From assembly GCA_038363925.1 (NCBI GenBank), contig JAQQWL010000004.1, positions 2,356,001-2,420,000 on the forward strand: a stretch of DNA of 64,000 nucleotides, given 5' to 3'. The stretch comes from Apiospora phragmitis (Eukaryota > Ascomycota > Sordariomycetes > Amphisphaeriales > Apiosporaceae). Made by a program: the position numbers and the translations under genes. Under the pieces are notes generated by a model that made no database searches, was not told the origin of the DNA, and saw nothing but the letters and a program-made list of their open reading frames with translations. Shown piece by piece: positions 22,654 to 35,104 of this stretch (positions within the stretch are counted from its first letter, which is position 1; the number at the start of each line of letters is the position of its first letter).

Positions 22654-25600
22654 GATGTGATACTTTGGGGACCAAGTCCCAGTTTGCCGTGAGTCGATCA
22701 GTACTGAGACCAGTCGTGTTGTTGTTGTTGTTGTTGTTGTTTATTGTTGTCTCACGAAGCCGTAGCAGAGAGAATACAGAGATGTGAGTCAATATGACGG
22801 GTCAGGTCATAAGTATGGATGGGAGACCAAAGGTAGAAGAAACATGTGGTGTGTAAAGTAAGATTAACAAGTTGATCTGTTTAGGTCATGTAGTAAGTAG
22901 TAATGTAGGGTAAAAGGATGGACATGACGGGAAGAGACCGAGCGAACGTGTAAGCGTGCTGGGTGCAGGACATAGTGGAGAGTATCCCCATACGACCGGG
23001 GGGTCAGCTGCTGGGCTGGTGACCCCTGTAGAGTTGTAGGCGCCCCCCAACCTAGCCCCCTTGGCTTGGCCACTCCAGGTACCAGTACATGTACCGAACG
23101 AGTAGAGAACCCTTGACGTAGCAGACCCAAGCACTCCAGGTGCGTGAACCAGTGGTATGTGCCTTGCGTGCCTAGCTGACAAGCAGACTAGCTGCTATAC
23201 TGTAAATACCGCCAGATGCCAGACTGTGTTCTCCGAAGTGTGCAAAAGCAAAAAGAGAAGCAGCCCCCATCAGTTATTGGAGATGGGGCCCTGAAGGAAT
23301 CTCAACAGGATTCTGTCAGGGTATGTGGGGGACGGAAATAGAAGAAAAGGCCCTTTGGTTCACTCGAAGCAGTCTCAGAGGTAGACAAAAGTGGACAGTG
23401 GACAGCGGATAGACTTGATAGTCACTGCGCTGCTGCGCATTGGGAGAGGGTACACTGCGTGGCTTGCAAAGTAGCGTATTGTATCAAATGGGTAGTCGAA
23501 CAGAAGTCGAAGCCGTTTTCGAATGCCGCAATAGGATGTCAGTTACCATCGGCTGTATGTTTATTGTAATCGACACATATTGATACCTTTGCGGTGTGCT
23601 GTGGCCTGGCATTCGTTCGTCTAGTCTTCCCTTTCCCGTCCTTGCCCCTTGCCGAATCGCTCGACTGACGCATGCCGCGAGAATCAATTCGAAAAATAAA
23701 CACACGAGGACGTAAGGAATGTACACACACACAAGCGGCGGAAGATCTATCTGTCCTGAGATCGGCACGGCAATTACCTGCTTCCATGTCGCCCAAACCG
23801 TTTCGATTCCTGCGACAAAGTTAGTAGCCTCTAACGGTGTTATCTGCGACTTATTATTATTTTAGTCCGAAGGTAACTTAAAGAAGTCTGTGGGCTGGGG
23901 CCTGTGGAATTCCATGTCTGGTGTGGTGGCAGTTTGGGGTGGTAGCTGTACCAGACAGACAGAGTGTGCTGGGCTGCTATGGTGACGTGACGTCTTTTCC
24001 CCAATTACGGGCTAACCACCATGGGGGAAACATATGTCATCATAACTCGGACCCTTGAGACAAGGCTAGCCAATGACGTGGTGAATCATCTCATCCTCAA
24101 GACTTTTTAGCGGGGACCATCCCCATGAAAATGAAATCCAAGAAAATCCCATGCCCAAAATATTGAAATGACCGGGACCAGGGTCTTCAACGGGCGATTT
24201 GTTGGAAGGATGCGCTTGGATGGGGGAAGGGAAGGGAGGATGCGATCATCGATATGTGTGTGCCTGTGTGTGCTTCGCATTGAAGTTGAAACACTCCGCC
24301 AGCCAACACTACCAACAACACGGGCGACAAACACCGATTTAGGTTAAGGTACCGACACAGGCGCCGAGGCACGCCATCAATCTGCATTGGAAGTTTGGAA
24401 CTCGTGAAGCTCCAGCGCTACTGAACGTGCATATACGTATCCTGCCATCAGTGGCCGGACCCGCGGCCTTGGTTCTCCGCTCTCCCACTCGAACACTCCC
24501 ACATGGTCAGCTAAGCAAAGATGGATGCATGTGCTGCTGTTGCTGCTGCTATTACTTTTGCTATTATTACTTACTCCCACCAGCCACGCAGCTACTACAT
24601 TGCTACGTTAGAGATTGTCGCTGCAACGCAACGCTGCGCCCGCCACTCACTTGATATTTCTCGAGAAAAATCAAGTGTCGTCTGCATCTAGATGCCCGAT
24701 AGTTGGAAGGCGAATGGAGCCGCATGCAGAAGAAGGCGACGGCAATCAATAGAAAACGAGAAGGACTGTGGGACTCGGGCAGAAACTCGGAGGGTTCCTT
24801 CTTCTTCTTCGCCATGCTCCTCGCGAAGGCTGGAAGGCTCGCAGGCGGCGGCTATACCCGACAAACAGATTCGAAACCGTTCCCGGATTCCCTCGTAATT
24901 CTCAGCAAAGATAAGGTAAGCATCACGTATCCCGACACCGATCCGGTATGAAGCTCGCCTGCCTAACCTGTTTTGTTTCATCGGATAAGACGTGAAATAT
25001 TTACTCTGTGTAACGGCCACCTTGACCACCGGCGTGACAACCTCTACAATCTGTCGGACCTCTCTGTACACGGCCTCTGGCTGGTCAATTTACAAATTAC
25101 AAACGAGGCAGCAGCAGCATAACATGGCATGGCATGCAGCACGTCTCGAACTGGTGATTGCCAATGTCCTAGGCGTTGGCGCACCGCCAATCAGGCTGCG
25201 CCGACCACTACGATTGGGCGATGTGCGTGCACCAACACTAGTTGACTTATCACCATAGTAATATTTCAGCTATATATACGATGCGGACTGCTGCAGATTG
25301 CATCGTGGTACAAGGTTTGTTTGCCATCCAATTGTGACCCTCTTTACCACGACGAAGACGCGTATTGATGGCACTGCTTTGTTGTCAACCGGGGCCCTGA
25401 GTCATGTCGATGTCGATATGGTATGCATACACCTACGTAGTGGTATGATATCCATATTGGTATGTACGTAATATCGGCCTTGCAGTCAGGTTCACATCAC
25501 CGCGTTGCATTGGACATCAAGGGCCTCAACCTTAATTGCGGCTGGGTGCTGTGGTGGATTCCTCTTTCGGTCCAGGCAGCAGCAAGCATGCACCCTCGAC

Positions 25601-27982
25601 CTTGCCGTCGCTGATATGATATTGCATTCGGCAGTGCTTCGCCCGCAGTTGCCGCTGGCGTTCTTTTGGTGCAGCAAGCCAGTCAGAACTCACCTAAGCT
25701 TCGCAAGATGTCTACGGTTGAGAACATCGATTGACCAGGGAGATATACGGGACGGAACACACGGAGATCTACAAAGCGAGGTCTCCAATCCCGGATGGAT
25801 GGAGATAGTGGGTGCACAACAATCAATCCGCAACTGCAGCGTACAACCAGAACTTACAAGAACTATCCGGCTGCATTGGATGTTTTGTGATTATGTCCGT
25901 CTGCCTGATCGCCATCTGAGATAGACGGATGCAAGTCAATTGGTGCCAACATACACATCTTAGCTGAAGGAACCACGATGTCACCATACCAAGGTTTTCT
26001 TCGGAGGTACGTCTATGTATGTTGTGTGCCGTTGCACTGGACAGTCAGTCATCAGTTTCGGCCGGGAGGGTGTCACCCCCATCGCACAAGCCAACCCTAA
26101 CCCTTCAGGCGTCAAATACAATATTGCGTCAGCTTTCGCATGCAGGTGTTATCGAACCTATTGTCTCCATCCCTGATCCTTCACCTTGAGTCATAGGTTA
26201 ACCCAGGTCAACCCAGTGGAAGGGATGGAGTACACCTAGGACTTTTCTTCGGCCAACATCATATCAGGTAACGAGGCTTAGATTATCGGAATGGCTTCCA
26301 TGCGTCGCCGTGTGTAACCGTCATCTTTCCTTTCTTCCACCCCACATTCCCAGCTTTTCTACGTGTTCGGCACGACGCTGCATGGCTTAGCCCTCGATTG
26401 TGGGGTAAGAAATGTACTCACTATGGTCCATGAGGCTCTCGGCTCGGCTCTCACTCCAATAAACTCCCGTCTCGACCAGCTGACAGGCTCAACCCGAAAC
26501 TGCTTACCGAGCCCCTACTAGGGGAGCAATGGAGTGGGAATGCGCCTATCATGACGATGCGCTCGAGGTCGAATAATCAGCTAGGCATTTTCGAATACCC
26601 CTCGTCCGGCCGCCGCGGAGACTAAGCAAGGAGGCGAAGCAGACGTACAGTCCTCGTGACTCGTTTTTCAAAAAAAAAAAAATTTATTACCGGCGGAGCG
26701 GCGGATCTCGGTGGGGCGCTACCTATTTATGGAATGCTTCTAGAAGAAAAAAATGGAGGAAGATTCGGGGGCTGTGAACGGGGGACTTCCATGGAAAGCA
26801 GCACCGAGCAGAAGACCGAACTGCTTCACCATGCGACGATCTGCAGGCGCCGCTCTTGTTGGGACGAAAAACTCGCAGCATCATGACGAGCGCTGGGGGG
26901 TCGCCTACTACAGCAGTCTGCAGGCAGGCAGGGTATTGTCATCCTGGAACCCGGCCAAAGGTTTGCGAACTAAGCAGCCCTCACAACAGCTAGATTGAGG
27001 CTGATGGCAGAGCAGATGTCACGGACTCTACATTCGCTATACTCCGGTCTTTTGGCTCACTTGGTGAATGAAGGCCCCAATTCGCAAGTCGGCGAATGCC
27101 TACATATATACATACTAAGATGGCTACGGTGAATAATACGCCCTGTAGTAAGTAACAGGCATTTGATTGAATCATGGTGATGACCAGTTGGAATCATTCG
27201 TTCATCTTGCATATACCAATCGGCCTAGCAAACCACCTATGACATCCCTTGATGTCAACATTAGAGAGAGATACACCAGTAGAGAGAGAGAGAGAGAAAA
27301 GCGCCAACAGGGCTTCCTTGCTCCTAGAGGAAAAAGAGACTGCTGGCTATGTATGTATGTACATAGAAGAAACCTGCCGTGTACTTCGCGCCCCAAACCG
27401 TCGGTAGCTATCTCGTAAAGGGGCTTTCGGACATCGTGATCATCCCGGTCCCGGGAGTTTGGAGGACAGTGAGTGCATGCATGGTATAGCAAGGCTGGCG
27501 AATGAGCAGCGGTGTTCCTCGTCTATCTATCTGCAGAAAAAGCCAAGTAGGCAATAATATACCTGCCTACGTAGAGAGCCGCAAGACATTTCCTGGATTT
27601 TGCTTTTTCAAGTCGGCTCGGGCACCGAGCTGAAAAAAACATCCCAATTGTCGAAGTCCAGACCACAGGTGGTGGTGGTGGCTGAATCACATTTGAGTCA
27701 ATAAGGCTAGGCATGCGGCTCAAGAAACATGAGTCAATTCTACACCTTCATTGGTCTTTATTCGACTGCCTAGAAGTCGCAACAACACGTCTGTCGATCC
27801 GTCCCTCCACAGCTCCTCGTCCATTCATTGCAGAACAGCGCTAGCTAACCAAAGCCCCCCCTTCTCGCTTCGCTTCCCCGTAACTCGGGACTTTTACAAA
27901 CCGCCCCTTAGGGCCCCTTTAGAAAGAGCCTCAAACAAGTCTGCCTGCTGCCCAACGCGGCTCTGCCCGCTCAGATGACTAT
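22654..27982. other. 5.3-kb gene-poor region between two minus-strand genes
   Basis: It holds the promoter and 5' UTR of the DUF8035 gene at its left end and the 3' flank of the UTP8-like gene at its right. Simple repeats occur at 22718-22741 (GTT), around 24536-24575 (GCT/ATT) and 27280-27298 (GA), with an A12 run at 26670-26681. Frames at 24688-25071 (-) and 25505-25924 (+) have no recognisable domain or splice context. No gene is called. Confidence 0.45.
22718..22741. repeat. GTT trinucleotide microsatellite
   Basis: About eight GTT units 65 bp upstream of the DUF8035 start codon, so it is AAC repeats in the probable 5' UTR of that minus-strand gene. Length variation could affect the leader. 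Confidence 0.85.
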
Positions 27983-30819
27983 CTAGATGGCGATCCTCTC
28001 CAGAGAGTAGGAACCGACCTGCTGACTACGCAGGTGCCCCGTCTCTCGGGCGGATCTCCTCACGATCTCCCCGCCGGCGACCACCTTCCGCCACTCGACC
28101 TGCTGCGACTTGGTCTTGAGGCCCAGCGGCAGCGCCTGGTCGCCCGACTCGCGTACGTTGAGCGCGATGGGCCGCGACACGTCCACCTTCTTGGCCTGCT
28201 CCTCGGCCTTCAGCGCCGCCTCGCTGTACTTGAGCATCTGCCCCAGGTAACTCCTAATTGACGAGGCCTCCAGCGAGGCCTCCAGGGCAGCGCCCACTTC
28301 CAGTCGCAGCGCCGTGATCAGGTCGCTCGAGCCGTCGCTCGCCAGGATGGCGTCGTTGAGCAGCCAGCCGCCGGGCCCGATGGCGTCCACGCAGCGGTGC
28401 AGCAAGTCCGCGATCAGCTTGATCACGCCGTCCGGGGGGGCCTCCATAGTCGGATCCTCCTCGAACTGCGTGTTGTCCATATAACGTGACGGCCATGCCC
28501 CCTTGACCAGCTCGACTCGTAGAAGGTGAATGAGGGACAGGATCTCCTCCGGCTTGAAGATAGACCTCAGCGCCTTGACCATGGAAGGCGAAGAACAGTT
28601 TCCTAGTTTCTCAAAAGCGGCACTGAGGCTTTCACCATGCACACCTGTGTTGCCATTGATTGCCGACTCAAACTTGAGAATGTCTTGTTCGAGGTTGTCC
28701 AGCTCCACCTCCACGTCGTTGCTGTCGTTTTCACCACTTTCTGCTCCCTCAGCGGCTCCGTTGGTGAGAAGTAATGGTGGCGGCTGCTTAGGATCCTGCA
28801 CACAACCCAGACTCCTCATGATGGTACGAACCGCTAGCACGAGTTCAACAGCACCCAATGAAGTTCCCGAGATATAGATTGCCAACAGCTCCAGCGTAGG
28901 GTCGAGCTCCGCTAACCGTAACACGAGCTGTTCAGCCAGGCTCGTGTCGACATCTCGGAGATTGTTTGTCAAGGACCGCAAAGCTGCCTTAACGTTGGTT
29001 ATCGTCAAGTGGCCTGCATCTAACAGGTAGTTGATGATGTTAGTGTACGGTAGAGTGCATACGAGCACGGGTGCACTGGTGTCGTCGACCTTTTCACCGG
29101 TCCACTGAAACGTCCTGCTGATTGCGTACAAAATCCAGCGCCTATCTGCTTGCGGGTAATCGGACCTTGAACTCGGCCACTCCCACTCAGGCAGCGGTTG
29201 CTGCTCACCCTTCTTGGAAGAAGCGTTGGCGCCATTGGTCACTTTAGCGTCTTTCAGCTTCAATCCAAACTTTTCAGCAAGGAAGGCCTCGAGAGCTTCG
29301 ATGTTATCGTCCTCAACCCATTTGTCGGCGCGCTGTAGGTCTTGTGTCCAGCTGTCCCAATAGTCATCTCGTAAAGAGCCTGGAAGAAAACCACTGAAAG
29401 TTGATGTGTCCACCTTCGAGCCCGAATCCCGGTTGGTCTTCTTGAATTGCTGCACGCCACGTCCAATCGAATCGATTAGGAGGCCTTCGGCACGACGCTT
29501 CTTAGACCGAGTCTTGGGTGCTTCGAGTTGGATGGCAACGAGATTGGTGTCGGATACACCGATAGCGAGCTCTAACCGTGAGAAATAGGCAACTAAGGAG
29601 CATCCTTGCTTCGATCCACTGCTCGCGCTTTGAGCTTGTCCGTCCAACTCAGATTTGATTGAGCTCTGTAGAGACTGAAACTGCGGGTTGTAGATATTAA
29701 GCAGCGTTGCGCTTGATGTCAAAACTGACGTTTTAGATAGACGCAGGATGGAATTTGCTTCCTCAATTTCCATACGGTGGCTAACCTTGGGGATACTGGT
29801 CGTCAAATCATAGACTGTCAGCACACCATTTGACAGGACGGTGAGAGTTCCGGATCGGATGTCAAGGCGAAAGATGGGAGCCTTATTCTCGGAAGTGGGT
29901 GAAGCGGGCAACGGAACTGCATTCAGCTGCACAAGACCCCCTGCAGTGGACACTATGGTTTGCGAGCGTGAAAGGGGGCCAAGGATATGAAGATGGCGAA
30001 CTCGCTGGCCATCAGCCACGATGCTGGAAACAAACAGGAGAAGCTCGACATTGGAGCCATCGCGCGCTGCATTGGAAAGCGAACTGACGGCGTCCCAGTC
30101 GCCCTTGAAAAGGCCTTCCACTACTTCGGATATCTGGGCAGATACGCAGTAGTCCAGTCGGAAGTCTTGCTTACTCTCGAAAGCAAAGTCTTGTTGCAAG
30201 ATGGCAGGGGATGTCTTCCACTTTTGCTGGAGAGTCTCGCTATCAAGTCCCAGAACTTCGCCGTTGCGACGAAGGACCAATACTTCGTCGCTGGGCGCGT
30301 CAAGGATCTCGTCATTCTTGGACTCTTGGCTGGGTCGAGTAGTCGAGTAGACGACAGGCTCGGTACTTTGCAGTGACTGGGCTTTTGTGGAAGAGATGGT
30401 TTTCCCGGAGGCTTCGATCACGTCTTTGTAGAGCGTCACTTTGTAACTTGGGTCTCGAGTCGCTATATAAGTATACCTGATCACCTCTTTCGACTCGGGT
30501 TTCCTACGGCGAATCGAACAAGGTGCGCAGCTGAAGCAGGATTGCGGAGGGATGGGATAGGAAGTGACTAGTCGGGTAGACGATACCTGAGACACATTAG
30601 TAGGTGGCGAAGAGGGAGGTATCTCGAAGTGAAGCTTACATCGTAGATATTAACTGCTTCGCCGTCAATTCCCACAGTCACTTCCGGTCGCTTTCTCTTC
30701 CGTGAGCCTTCGGTGGTTCCGTAAACCTCGCCAACAATATATTGACCGGTTTTGGGGTCCAGCGGTCGAGGCAAAGTGGTCAGCACATATGGCTTCTGGA
30801 TCTGGAAGTTGGAAGTCAT
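27983..30819 (-). CDS. U3 snoRNP-associated protein 8 (Utp8)-like
   Basis: A large nucleolar protein, most like Utp8 of the t-UTP complex in the 90S small-subunit processome. The yeast protein also aids tRNA export. Exon 1 is 30819-30640 (60 codons, from MTSNFQIQKPYVLTTLPRPL to VNIYD). Intron 30639-30587 has GTAAGC...CTCAG. Exon 2 is 30586-27983. Total 927 residues, intact. The N-terminal part looks like a beta-propeller (VGIDGEAVNIYD, SSTRLVTSYPIPPQS, RYTYIATRD, EVLVLRRNGEVLGLD). The C-terminal half is helical (SLAEQLVLRLAELDPTLELL, LSLIHLLRVELVKGAWPSRY). Identification rests on the N-terminal propeller pattern shared with yeast Utp8. Utp17/Nan1 is the main alternative. It shares a 550-bp divergent promoter with ELG1. 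Confidence 0.6.
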
Positions 30820-31369
30820 CTTGGCCGTGGCTGGATCCGATGCGATCGTGAGTTGGTCAGGAGTGCGTTACAGCACACGCAATAGGATGGGCTTTCTACT
30901 CTTCTTCACCTCTCGACCAAATAGAGCCGTGAACTTTTTTAGTGGAGTCCAGGCAATGGAAGAAAAAAAGTTATCGGACCGTGCAAAGACCGACATGCTT
31001 GCAGCTCTATCAGTGGGGTCTGTCCCCGATAAGCCCCGTTGGGAACCTCCCAATGGGCCAGTGCTTCCAATTAAGACTGACCCTGGCAGGCGCGCCCAAA
31101 CTAGCTGCGCGACTATGACGGACGCGATTGCCTGTAGCAGGCGACGCGACAGTAATTAATTAGCATGCTGCAGCAGACCAGACCACACATGCATACTACA
31201 TCTCGACTTCACCTACGAGAGATCTAGATCTGTTATTTAATACATTCTTGCGATCTTCAAACTCTATCTTTATACGCTGCCTAACACCTCTGCCACCACA
31301 TCGCCCTCCAATATCCCGATGGCTGCGATTCCTTGATCCGATTGCCCAAATCTTACCTCTTATCGCGGT
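30820..31369. promoter_or_regulatory. Bidirectional promoter between UTP8-like and ELG1
   Basis: 550 bp between divergent start codons of two housekeeping genes. It must contain both promoters and leaders. The sequence shows no long ORF. Pyrimidine-rich leader sequence lies just before the ELG1 start. Confidence 0.6.
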
Positions 31370-34300
31370 GTGCACGCAATGGCTGGGAATGGAGGGGACG
31401 TGGTGATCGATAACGGCTTGCCGACCACGAAAGTGCACCCTTTCTTCTCAGCTCCCAAGATCGCTCCCAAAGACACCTCTGCCGATGCGGTGCGCCCAGT
31501 GACACCCGATCCCTCATGCAGTCCCAACTCCGAACGAGCAACTATGATACAAGAAGCTGCCGACATCGACGAACTTGCTGGGGATCCCAAATCGAAGCCC
31601 AATGACGCCAAAGTGAGAAGGAAGCGACGCAAAACCGACACAGACGTGCCAGCTGGGTGCAATGATCAACCCTCCAAGACGACAGCATCGCGAGCCAAGC
31701 GCCGCTGTCGGGATTCTGCAGCCTCGAGTATCCTTGATCATTTTGGATCTAAGGACGAGCAGGCTACATCAGATACCGGAAGTCTTGACGGCCGGTCGAA
31801 TAATGGCGACATGATTGCTGAGATGCCTTCGCAATCCCTGACTCAAACAATTACTCCGAGAAACCAAGCAGACTCACCAAGCAACCTTCAAAATGGGTAC
31901 TCGGAGATACGACCAGCTGTGAAGGTTCACAAGTTATTACGTCTCAACCCAAAGACGGGAACAATTGGCTCACCACCTAAACCTCAAGATGGTAATGGGG
32001 GTAAAGGAGATACCGAAATTAAACCTGCAGTAAAAATCAAGCGTGGTAGAAAGCCCAAGCAGCCCCCCTCTCGCATTGTCACTATACGCTATGGCACCGA
32101 CGAACAATCTCGCACTCGTATTTGCGAAGCGATTGAGGCAATATACAGCGGTGTTCGCTTTGTACCAGCCCATAAGAAACCTACGATAGAGTCGGACGTC
32201 CAGAAACAATCAACTGCCGATAAGCCACAGACACCCAAGAAGTCAGCAGCACCCAAAACCACGACCAAGAAGACTGGTGCACCCACTCATCCATTCTTTG
32301 TTGCAAAGTCGAAGCAATCCAATTCGAACAAATCATCAGCCCCAGGAGATAAGCAGAAAGATTCAAACGCCAAGTCGACGGAAAAGCGGCATTCCATTTT
32401 CACTTCAACCCCTTACTCGCCTAAGCAGGTTAAGGCAGCCCCTTTCTCGAAATCAAACGCTCCTCAATTCGGCTCCAGGCCGGGCGGTCACAAGATACCG
32501 GGAGCCCAGCACCCAGCTTGGCCTTCAAAAGGAATGGCCCACATCCACGGGGACGGGCGCGACGCAGGTGACTCGCCTTGCTCGAGAAATCATGGGACCC
32601 ATCTCGCAATACCACACAAGAAAGCGAAAGGGGCCATGGTTCGTCTAGAACCGGGCGAGTCTGTGTTGTCAAATGCTACCATGAATCTTGGCCTTGACAG
32701 TCTGACTGAGACACTCCAGGCCCTGAAAACCGATGATTTTCAGCCTCCTGGTCCAGCTTTGAGAATCCCAGAGAGGCATCTTGAAACTGGATCGAAGCTG
32801 CAATGTCGGATCCGCCCTGAACTTCGCACCTGGCAAGCTGGTTCTGGAAAGAAGCCTCACCCTGCCATCTCTGAGGCATACAACTCGCTCGCAACGTCTC
32901 TATCTGCCTTTGACCAGTCCAAATGCGAAACCATTGCTTGGGCTCAAAAATATGCACCCCGTGCGGCAGCTCATGTTCTCCAAAGCAGCCGTGATGCGGA
33001 AATGCTCCGAGACTGGTTACAGACACTCAAAATCCAATCAGTCAACACAGGCGCTGCAGATGTAAGCAAAGCCAAAGCGAAACAATCTCCTCCTGTCAAG
33101 AAAAGAAAGAAAGGGAAGAAGATGGATGGGTTTATTGTTGATGATGATTTTGAAGAGGACGACTTGGCTGAGATTTCTGGGGATGAGGCTGACTGGTTGC
33201 CTCAAGGAAGTCAAGGCACTGCAAAGAAGACAGTCGTTAAAGCTGGGAAGGGCTCCAAGGAACCTGCTAGACTCACGAATGCTGTCGTCATAAGTGGCCC
33301 GCACGGGTGTGGCAAGACTGCTGCGGTCTATGCCATCGCGAAGGAACTTGATTTTGAGATCTTTGAAATCGGTTCTGGCTCACGGAGAAGTGGCAAAGAC
33401 ATACTTGAAAGAATCGGTGACATGACGCAAAACCACCTCGTCCAGCACAGGCAAGGAGAGGCGGAATCAGTCGACCCAGAAGCTGCTAGCGACGATGAAG
33501 TGGCCAGGGATCTCAAAACGGGCAAGCAAGGTACGATGATGACCTTCTTCAAGCCTAAGACGCCCGCACAGCCAGCGAAGCCGCAAGTGAAACCTGCGAA
33601 GGTCGATCAAGTGTTGAAGCCACTCACAGAAAAGGTGGCGAAAACCCTGACCGGAAAGGGCCAAAAGCAGTCCTTAATCCTGCTCGAGGAAGTTGATATC
33701 TTGTACGAAGAAGATAAACAATTCTGGGCAACAGTGATCAGCCTCATGATACAGTCAAAGCGACCTTTCGTCATGACCTGCAACGATGAGAGCCTTGTGC
33801 CGCTGCAAAATCTCAATCTGTACGGCATATTCAGATTCAGCAACCCTCCCAAGGACCTGGCGGTTGACCTGTTGCTTCTGATAGCCGCCAACGAAGGGCA
33901 TGTCTTAAGAAGGCGTGCCGTTGAGACGCTGTTTGACTCTCGCCATCACGACCTTCGCGCGTCCATAACAGAGCTCAACTATTGGTGCCAAATCGGCATT
34001 GGTGATCTCAGGGGCGGGTTCGGCTGGTTTCTCCACAAAGGTGTGGAAGACGTGAAATCTGAGAGCGAGGGGAAGGTGCGTGTGGTCAGTACGAATACGT
34101 ATGAGCCCGGCATGGGCTGGCTCGGTCGAGACCCGCTACTCGAGTCCTGCGCCTACCGTACTATCGAGGAAGAAGCCCAGCAACAGCTCTGGGACGGCTG
34201 GTGTCTTGATTATGGCGACTTGATGTTCCCTTCCAATAGCGAGAATAGCAGCCAAGAGAGGTCCCGAGCGAAGAAAATGGCAGAACTGGAAGCCGTTGAC

Positions 34301-35104
34301 GCTTTCGCCGATTTGCTCAGTGCTGCGGACATATGTTCCTCAGGCACATATTCCGGTGGCAATGGAGTAACAATCGACCATTCGGTACCAGATCTGCCTC
34401 TCAAGACTCGCGAGGACTTTGTCATCGGCCGCCGGCTTCTTGAAGTAGAAACTTCACCTCGTTACGATCTAACTTCAATGCACATCGCACTGGCCCTACG
34501 GAGCCTAGGCAAGGAAGTCTTCGCATCTGACAAGCTTCCATGCGTGGCCGACACCCGCCCCTTCACCGAGGATACCGCCGTAGAGAAGTTACGCGAAAGC
34601 TTCTCCAGCCCTCCCTACTCGACCCCAGCGACCACACGCCACGACTACAGCATTGCCTTCGATGCTATTGCCGAGCTTCCCCCCCACTCGGGCGGGTACC
34701 TGGACCCTTCTGTGTTCGACCGCACCATGCGCCTGATCACGCTGGATGTGGCCCCCTTCGTGCGCAGCATCGTGGCGTACGACCAGCGCCTGCAGAAGGA
34801 GCGGCTCCAGCGTAGCAACCTGCTCAGCGAGGGCGGCAAGCCCAAGAAGCGCATGCGCACCACGCGTGCGGCGATGTCGGCGCTTGAGGGCGGCACCCGG
34901 GCCAGCACGAGGCGCGAGAGGTATTTTGCGGCGGACGTCAATCCTATCCTGGTCATGCGCACTGGTGGGGAAGGCTGGGCTAGCATTGCTGCTGCTGCTG
35001 TAGAAGGAGAAGAGCAGCAGCAGCAAAGCAGCCGGAGCAGTCGAAGCAGCTCGAAGGATTGCGATGGTGATACGGACATGGACGACGCCGTCACCAGTGA
35101 TTAG
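31370..35104 (+). CDS. ELG1: ELG1/ATAD5-type PCNA-unloading AAA+ clamp-loader subunit
   Basis: The large subunit of the Elg1-RFC complex, which unloads PCNA from DNA after replication. One intact 1244-residue frame; a second Met three codons in is an alternative start. The N-terminal 600 residues are disordered and basic, with repeated HPFF motifs (VHPFFSAPK near residue 22 and THPFFVAKS near 305) and a PIP-like SSILDHFGSK. An acidic patch (DGFIVDDDFEEDDLAEISGD) precedes the AAA+ core. Walker A is GPHGCGKT (643-650); the Walker B segment is LILLEEVD (769-776), with Glu replacing the usual first Asp. SKRPFVMTCND and an RFC-like helical domain (RASITELNYWCQIG) follow. Inside the core, between Walker A and B, an insertion carries QGTMMTFFKPK (Q720-F727), a canonical PCNA-interaction box. 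The C-terminus is a helical RFC collar region with a polyGln/Ser end. Confidence 0.85.
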   Translation: MHAMAGNGGDVVIDNGLPTTKVHPFFSAPKIAPKDTSADAVRPVTPDPSCSPNSERATMIQEAADIDELAGDPKSKPNDAKVRRKRRKTDTDVPAGCNDQPSKTTASRAKRRCRDSAASSILDHFGSKDEQATSDTGSLDGRSNNGDMIAEMPSQSLTQTITPRNQADSPSNLQNGYSEIRPAVKVHKLLRLNPKTGTIGSPPKPQDGNGGKGDTEIKPAVKIKRGRKPKQPPSRIVTIRYGTDEQSRTRICEAIEAIYSGVRFVPAHKKPTIESDVQKQSTADKPQTPKKSAAPKTTTKKTGAPTHPFFVAKSKQSNSNKSSAPGDKQKDSNAKSTEKRHSIFTSTPYSPKQVKAAPFSKSNAPQFGSRPGGHKIPGAQHPAWPSKGMAHIHGDGRDAGDSPCSRNHGTHLAIPHKKAKGAMVRLEPGESVLSNATMNLGLDSLTETLQALKTDDFQPPGPALRIPERHLETGSKLQCRIRPELRTWQAGSGKKPHPAISEAYNSLATSLSAFDQSKCETIAWAQKYAPRAAAHVLQSSRDAEMLRDWLQTLKIQSVNTGAADVSKAKAKQSPPVKKRKKGKKMDGFIVDDDFEEDDLAEISGDEADWLPQGSQGTAKKTVVKAGKGSKEPARLTNAVVISGPHGCGKTAAVYAIAKELDFEIFEIGSGSRRSGKDILERIGDMTQNHLVQHRQGEAESVDPEAASDDEVARDLKTGKQGTMMTFFKPKTPAQPAKPQVKPAKVDQVLKPLTEKVAKTLTGKGQKQSLILLEEVDILYEEDKQFWATVISLMIQSKRPFVMTCNDESLVPLQNLNLYGIFRFSNPPKDLAVDLLLLIAANEGHVLRRRAVETLFDSRHHDLRASITELNYWCQIGIGDLRGGFGWFLHKGVEDVKSESEGKVRVVSTNTYEPGMGWLGRDPLLESCAYRTIEEEAQQQLWDGWCLDYGDLMFPSNSENSSQERSRAKKMAELEAVDAFADLLSAADICSSGTYSGGNGVTIDHSVPDLPLKTREDFVIGRRLLEVETSPRYDLTSMHIALALRSLGKEVFASDKLPCVADTRPFTEDTAVEKLRESFSSPPYSTPATTRHDYSIAFDAIAELPPHSGGYLDPSVFDRTMRLITLDVAPFVRSIVAYDQRLQKERLQRSNLLSEGGKPKKRMRTTRAAMSALEGGTRASTRRERYFAADVNPILVMRTGGEGWASIAAAAVEGEEQQQQSSRSSRSSSKDCDGDTDMDDAVTSD

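Noticed and set aside
25505..25924. 139-codon plus-strand frame
   Set aside because: Mixed composition, no family, no supporting splice or promoter context.
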